This document shows positions 42,801 through 48,800 of a stretch of DNA of 64,000 nucleotides, one piece after another (position 1 is the stretch's first letter; each line of letters opens with the position of its first letter). Source of the DNA: Limnomonas spitsbergensis (Eukaryota; Chlorophyta; Chlorophyceae; Chlamydomonadales); contig JAYJMM010000111.1 in NCBI GenBank assembly GCA_037349105.1, positions 1,426,001 through 1,490,000 of the forward strand. Direction: 5' to 3'. The translations under genes were made by a program, and so were the position numbers. The notes below the pieces were generated by a model. It saw only the letters and a program-made list of their open reading frames with translations, was not told where the DNA came from and did no database searches.

Positions 42801-45800
42801 CTTAACAACCCTTGATCCTGAACCTCTGACCCTTTTTCTGCAAGCCATTTATATTTTGGGTGGCTAATGTTTGGAGGAGCAACAAAGATCCATAACTCTG
42901 CACCCTGAAGGTGTTGACCCTTTTGTTGACAGGCCGTGCCGATCCTTAATCTTTGACCCTTTTCATGCATGCAGTGCCAACCCTCAACCCTAACACCTGC
43001 ACTCTTAAGATGTCGACCCTTCTGTTGGCAGGTCCTGCCGATCCCGATTACACAAACAAGCTGCTTTGGAAGCCTCCCGTCAGCCTCAGCTTTGTGCAAA
43101 TGTCCAAGCAGGTGCGGAATAAGAGACGGAGCAGGTATCAGGGAAATATGCGCAGCCGTTCGAAACAATTGAGTTGGTTGTTAAACAGGAGATGCGAAGG
43201 TGTTTTAAAATCCTGAGTTCGTTACACAACAGGAGATGCAGAGCCGTTATAAAAAACGGAGTTGGTTATAAAACAGGACCTGAGTATCGTTATGATATAC
43301 GGAATTCGCTATAAAATAGGAGATGCAGAGCCGTTATAAAGTACGGAGTTCATTCTAAAACAGGAGATGCGGAGCCCTTATAAGATACGGATTGCGTTAC
43401 AAAACAGAAAATGAAGCAGGTGCGGCATTATAAAACCTCCGGGTGGCCTGAGACGGACGATGCAGGGAGCAACCCAGAGGGTCTGATGTCCAGAAGGGTT
43501 AAGGGTTTCTGGGCCCAGCATCACAGCCCAGGGCCCAGCCAAGGCCCAGCCAGGGCCCAGCCCAGGGCCCAGCCCAGGGCCCAGCCCAGGGCCCAGCCCA
43601 GGGCCCAGCCCAGGGCCCAGCCCAGGGCCCAGTCCAGGGCCCAGCCCAGGGCCCAGCCCAGGGCCCAGCCAGGGCCCAGCCAGGGCCCAACATCAGGGCC
43701 AGTGAGGGATAGTGTTTGCCTGTGAAAGAGGGGTTAGCCCATGCCTGGTGGGTTGAATGTACGGGCTGTTGACTACAGGGCCAGAATTCAAAAAAGTAAA
43801 AACAAATGAGCGAGCGCGCGCCAGACCACCTTCGGATGTCGCTAGGCAACCACCAGCAGGCTGATTGGGACAAAGCCATGACCGACCGACGGCCGGTGGC
43901 CATAGCAGCAGGCGCCTTGGTGCACCAGGCCCCTGGGCCCTGGGCTGTGATGTAGCTGAATGGCAGCTGAAGCTCACACTGTTATAAAGGTTTTGCCCTG
44001 TCTGGCCCCTCAGGAAAAAGTGCTGGGTGGATGCGCTAAGTTGGTAACAAAAGCATTAGCAGGGGACCCTAGCAGGGGACCCTTAACTAGTTGCTCTCGG
44101 CGTCTGGGAGCATGCTGCATTTCGTCGAGGGAGGAAAATGCATTCAGCGTTTCTATTTCGTGACCCAGCTACATGTCAGCTACATTACGGCCTCTGACCA
44201 GAGGCCCTGTTTGTGGCCTGCCATGCTGCTTTGACTACCAGTCGTAGGCCGGTCCATGTTTGGTCCCAATTGGGCCTTCGGGGCCGCAGGGCTGCCTGGC
44301 GAAGGTGGATTGGTAGCCGGAAATAGAAACACTGAGAAGGCTCCTCCCTATGTCGAGGGAGAAGGCTGGCCCACAACAGAAAGCTTATTACGATGGCATG
44401 TTGAGGGAGAAAATAGGCTGGTCCATGACAGAAAGCTTATATGGTTTGTTTCTGCATCCTCTTCTCGGACTTTTGATGTGTGAATGCTTGTTGTGGTTTT
44501 AGGCTTTTAGAAGGAGGAGGTCAAGCCTGAAGTTTGAATTCCGATTCTAAACATGCCGATTGAAACAGAAGTTTGGATCTAAAGCGTCAATCCCAAACAT
44601 GAAAACGCAGTTTTAACATGAAGTTTGAGCATGCTTGCGTGACCAACCTGGTTTCGGTGCAATGACTCTCAATTTATTTGTAACAAAGAAACGAAACAGG
44701 GAACATTTGGCCCCTTCAGCCCCAGCAGCACCCCACCACCTTGGTGATAATTCCTAACTCTCTGTTTTCCCTTCATCCCAACAATTGCTTCATCCCAGCA
44801 ATGGCTCTATGGCGACCCTTGCTCCATGGCAACTCCCTCCATGACGCTGGTCGTCTTCGTTAGGGTTTAGGATTTAGCGAGGTCTACCTAAACCCTTAAC
44901 CCTCATTGACGCAGGTCGTCTAGTTTGGGGTTTAGGGTTAAGCGAGGTTTACCTGAACCCTAAACTCTCATTGATGCAGGTGGTCGGCCTGGTGCTCTTG
45001 CCAGGCTCTAAGGTCATCGAATTGCACACGGCGTATCGGATGCATGTTGTATACGTGGGACAGGCCATCAAGGTGCGGCTAAAGGATTTTGCAAGGTGAG
45101 GGTCTTGTAATGAAGGTTGATGCAAGGAAGGGTTTTGCAAGGTGAGGGTTTTGTAATGAAGGTTGATGCAAGGAAGGGTTCTGCAAGGTGAGGGTTTTGT
45201 AATGAAGGTTGATGCAAGGAAGGGTTCTGCAAGGTGAGGGTTTTGTAATGAAGGTTGATGCAAGGAAGGGTTTTGCAAGGTGAGGGTCTTGTAATGAAGG
45301 TTGATGCAAGGAAGGGTTCTGCAAGGTGAGGGTTTTGTAATGTAGGTTGATGCAAGGAAAGGTGTTGCAAGGTGAGGGTTTTGTAATGAAGGTTGATGCA
45401 AGGAAGGGTTTTCCAAGGTGAGGGTCTTGTAATGAAGGTTGATGCAAGGAAGGGTTCTGCAAGGTGAGGGTTTTGTAATGTAGGTTGATGCAAGGAAAGG
45501 TGTTGCAAGGTGAGGGTCTTGTAATGAAGGTTGATGCAAGGAAGGGTTCTGCAAGGTGAGGGTTTTGTAATGTAGGTTGATGCAAGGAAAGGTGTTGCAA
45601 GGTGAGGGTCTTGTAATGAAGGTTGATGCAAGGAAGGGTTTTGCAAGGTGAGGGTCTTGTAATGAAGGTTGATGCAAGGAAAGGTGTTGCAAGGTGAGGG
45701 TTTTGTAATGAAGGTTGATGCAAGGAAAGGTGTTGCAAGGTGAGGGTTTTGTAATGAAGGTTGATGCAAGGAAAGGTGTTGCAAGGTGAGGGTTTTGTAA

Positions 45801-48800
45801 TGAAGGTTGATGCAAGGAAAGGTGTTGCAAGGTGAGGGTTTTGTAATGAAGGTTGATGCAAGGAAGGGTTTTGCAAGGTGAGGGTTTTGTAATGAAGGTT
45901 GATGCAAGGAAGGGTTTTGCAAGGTGAGGGTCTTGTAATGAAGGTTGATGCATGGAAGGGTTTTGCAAGGTGAGGGTTTTGTAATGAAGGTTGATGCAAG
46001 GAAGGGTTTTGCAAGGTGAGGGTCTTGTAATGTAGGTTGATGCAAGGAAAGGTGTTGCAAGGTGAGGGTTTTGTAATGAAGGTTGATGCAAGGAAGGGTT
46101 TTGCAAGGTGAGGGTTTTGTAATGAAGGTTGATGCAAGGAAAGGTGTTGCAAGGTGAGGGTTTTGTAATGAAGGTTGATGCAAGGAAAGGTGTTGCAAGG
46201 TGAGGGTCTTGTAATGAAGGTTGATGCAAGGAAGGGTTTTGCAAGGTGAGGGTTTTGTAATGAAGGTTGATGCAAGGAAGGGTTTTGCAAGGTGAGGGTC
46301 TTGTAATGAAGGTTGATGCAAGGAAGGGTTTTGCAAGGTGAGGGTTTTGTAATGAAGGTTGATGCAAGGAAGGGTTTTGCAAGGTGAGGGTCTTGTAATG
46401 TAGGTTGATGCAAGGAAAGGTGTTGCAAGGTGAGGGTTTTGTAATGAAGGTTGATGCAAGGAAGGGTTTTGCAAGGTGAGGGTCTTGTAATGAAGGTTGA
46501 TGCAAGGAAGGGTTTTGCAAGGTGAGGGTCTTGTAATGAAGGTTGATGCAAGGAAGGGTTTTGCAAGGTGAGGGTTTTATAATGAAGGTTGATGCAAGGA
46601 AGGGTTTTGCAAGGTGAGGGTCTTGTAATGTAGGTTGATGCAAGGAAAGGTGTTGCAAGGTGAGGGTTTTGTAATGAAGGTTGATGCAAGGAAGGGTTTT
46701 GCAAGGTGAGGGTTTTGTAATGAAGGTTGATGCAAGGAAAGGTGTTGCAAGGTGAGGGTTTTGTAATGAAGGTTGATGCAAGGAAAGGTGTTGCAAGGTG
46801 AGGGTTTTGTAATGAAGGTTGATGCAAGGAAGGGTTTTGCAAGGTGAGGGTCTTGTAATGAAGGTTGATGCAAGGAAAGGTGTTGCAAGGTGAGGGTCTT
46901 GTAATGAAGGTTGATGCAAGGAAAGGTTTTGCAAGGTGAGGGTCTTGTAATGAAGGTTGATGCAAGGAAAGGTGTTGCAAGGTGAGGGTCTTGTAATGAA
47001 GGTTGATGCAAGGAAGGGTTTTGCAAGGTGAGGGTCTTGTAATGAAGGTTGATGCAAGGAAGGGGTTTTGCAAGGTGAGGGTCTTGTAATGAAGGTTGAT
47101 GCAAGGAAAGGTGTTGCAAGGTGAGGGTCTTGTAATGAAGGTTGATGCAAGGAAGGGTTTTGCAAGGTGAGGGTTTTGTAATGAAGGTTGATGCAAGGAA
47201 AGGTTTTGCAAGGTGAGGGTCTTGTAATGAAGGTTGATGCAAGGAAAGGTGTTGCAAGGTGAGGGTCTTGTAATGAAGGTTGATGCAAGGAAGGGTTCTG
47301 CAAGGTGAGGGTCTTGTAATGTAGGTTGATGCAAGGAAGGGTTCTGCAAGGTGAGGGTCTTGTAATGTAGGTTGATGCAAGGAAAGGTGTTGCAAGGTGA
47401 GGGTTTTGTAATGAAGGTTGATGCAAGGAAGGGTTTTGCAGGGTGAGGGTTTTGTAATGAAGGTTGATGCAAGGAAAGGTGTTGCAAGGTGAGGGTTTTG
47501 TAATGAAGGTTGATGCAAGGAAAGGTGTTGCAAGGTGAGGGTTTTGTAATGAAGGTTGATGCAAGGAAGGGTTTTGCAAGGTGAGGGTCTTGTAATGAAG
47601 GTTGATGCAAGGAAAGGTGTTGCAAGGTGAGGGTCTTGTAATGAAGGCTGATGCAAGGAAAGGTTTTGCAAGGTGAGGGTCTTGTAATGAAGGTTGATGC
47701 AAGGAAAGGTGTTGCAAGGTGAGGGTCTTGTAATGAAGGTTGATGCAAGGAAGGGTTTTGCAAGGTGAGGGTCTTGTAATGAAGGTTGATGCAAGGAAGG
47801 GGTTTTGCAAGGTGAGGGTTTTGTAATGAAGGTTGATGCAAGGAAAGGTGTTGCAAGGTGAGGGTCTTGTAATGAAGGTTGATGCAAGGAAGGGTTTTGC
47901 AAGGTGAGGGTTTTGTAATGAAGGTTGATGCAAGGAAAGGTTTTGCAAGGTGAGGGTCTTGTAATGAAGGTTGATGCAAGGAAAGGTGTTGCAAGGTGAG
48001 GGTCTGGTAATGAAGGTTGATGCAAGGAAGGGTTCTGCAAGGTGAGGGTCTTGTAATGTAGGTTGATGCAAGGAAGGGTGTTGCAAGGTGAGGGTTTTGT
48101 AATGAAGGTTGATGCAAGGAAGGGTTTTGCAAGGTGAGGGTTTTGTAATGAAGGTTGATGCAAGGAAAGGTGTTGCAAGGTGAGGGTTTTGTAATGAAGG
48201 TTGATGCAAGGAAAGGTGTTGCAAGGTGAGGGTTTTGTAATGAAGGTTGATGCAAGGAAGGGTTTTGCAAGGTGAGGGTCTTGTAATGAAGGTTGATGCA
48301 AGGAAAGGTGTTGCAAGGTGAGGGTCTTGTAATGAAGGTTGATGCAAGGAAAGGTTTTGCAAGGTGAGGGTCTTGTAATGAAGGTTGATGCAAGGAAAGG
48401 TGTTGCAAGGTGAGGGTTTTGTAATGAAGGTTGATGCAAGGAAGGGTTTTGCAAGGTGAGGGTCTTGTAATGAAGGTTGATGCAAGGAAGGGGTTTTGCA
48501 AGGTGAGGGTCTTGTAATGAAGGTTGATGCAAGGAAAGGTGTTGCAAGGTGAGGGTCTTGTAATGAAGGTTGATGCAAGGAAGGGTTTTGCAAGGTGAGG
48601 GTTTTGTAATGAAGGTTGATGCAAGGAAAGGTTTTGCAAGGTGAGGGTCTTGTAATGAAGGTTGATGCAAGGAAAGGTGTTGCAAGGTGAGGGTCTTGTA
48701 ATGAAGGTTGATGCAAGGAAGGGTTCTGCAAGGTGAGGGTCTTGTAATGTAGGTTGATGCAAGGAAGGGTTCTGCAAGGTGAGGGTCTTGTAATGTAGGT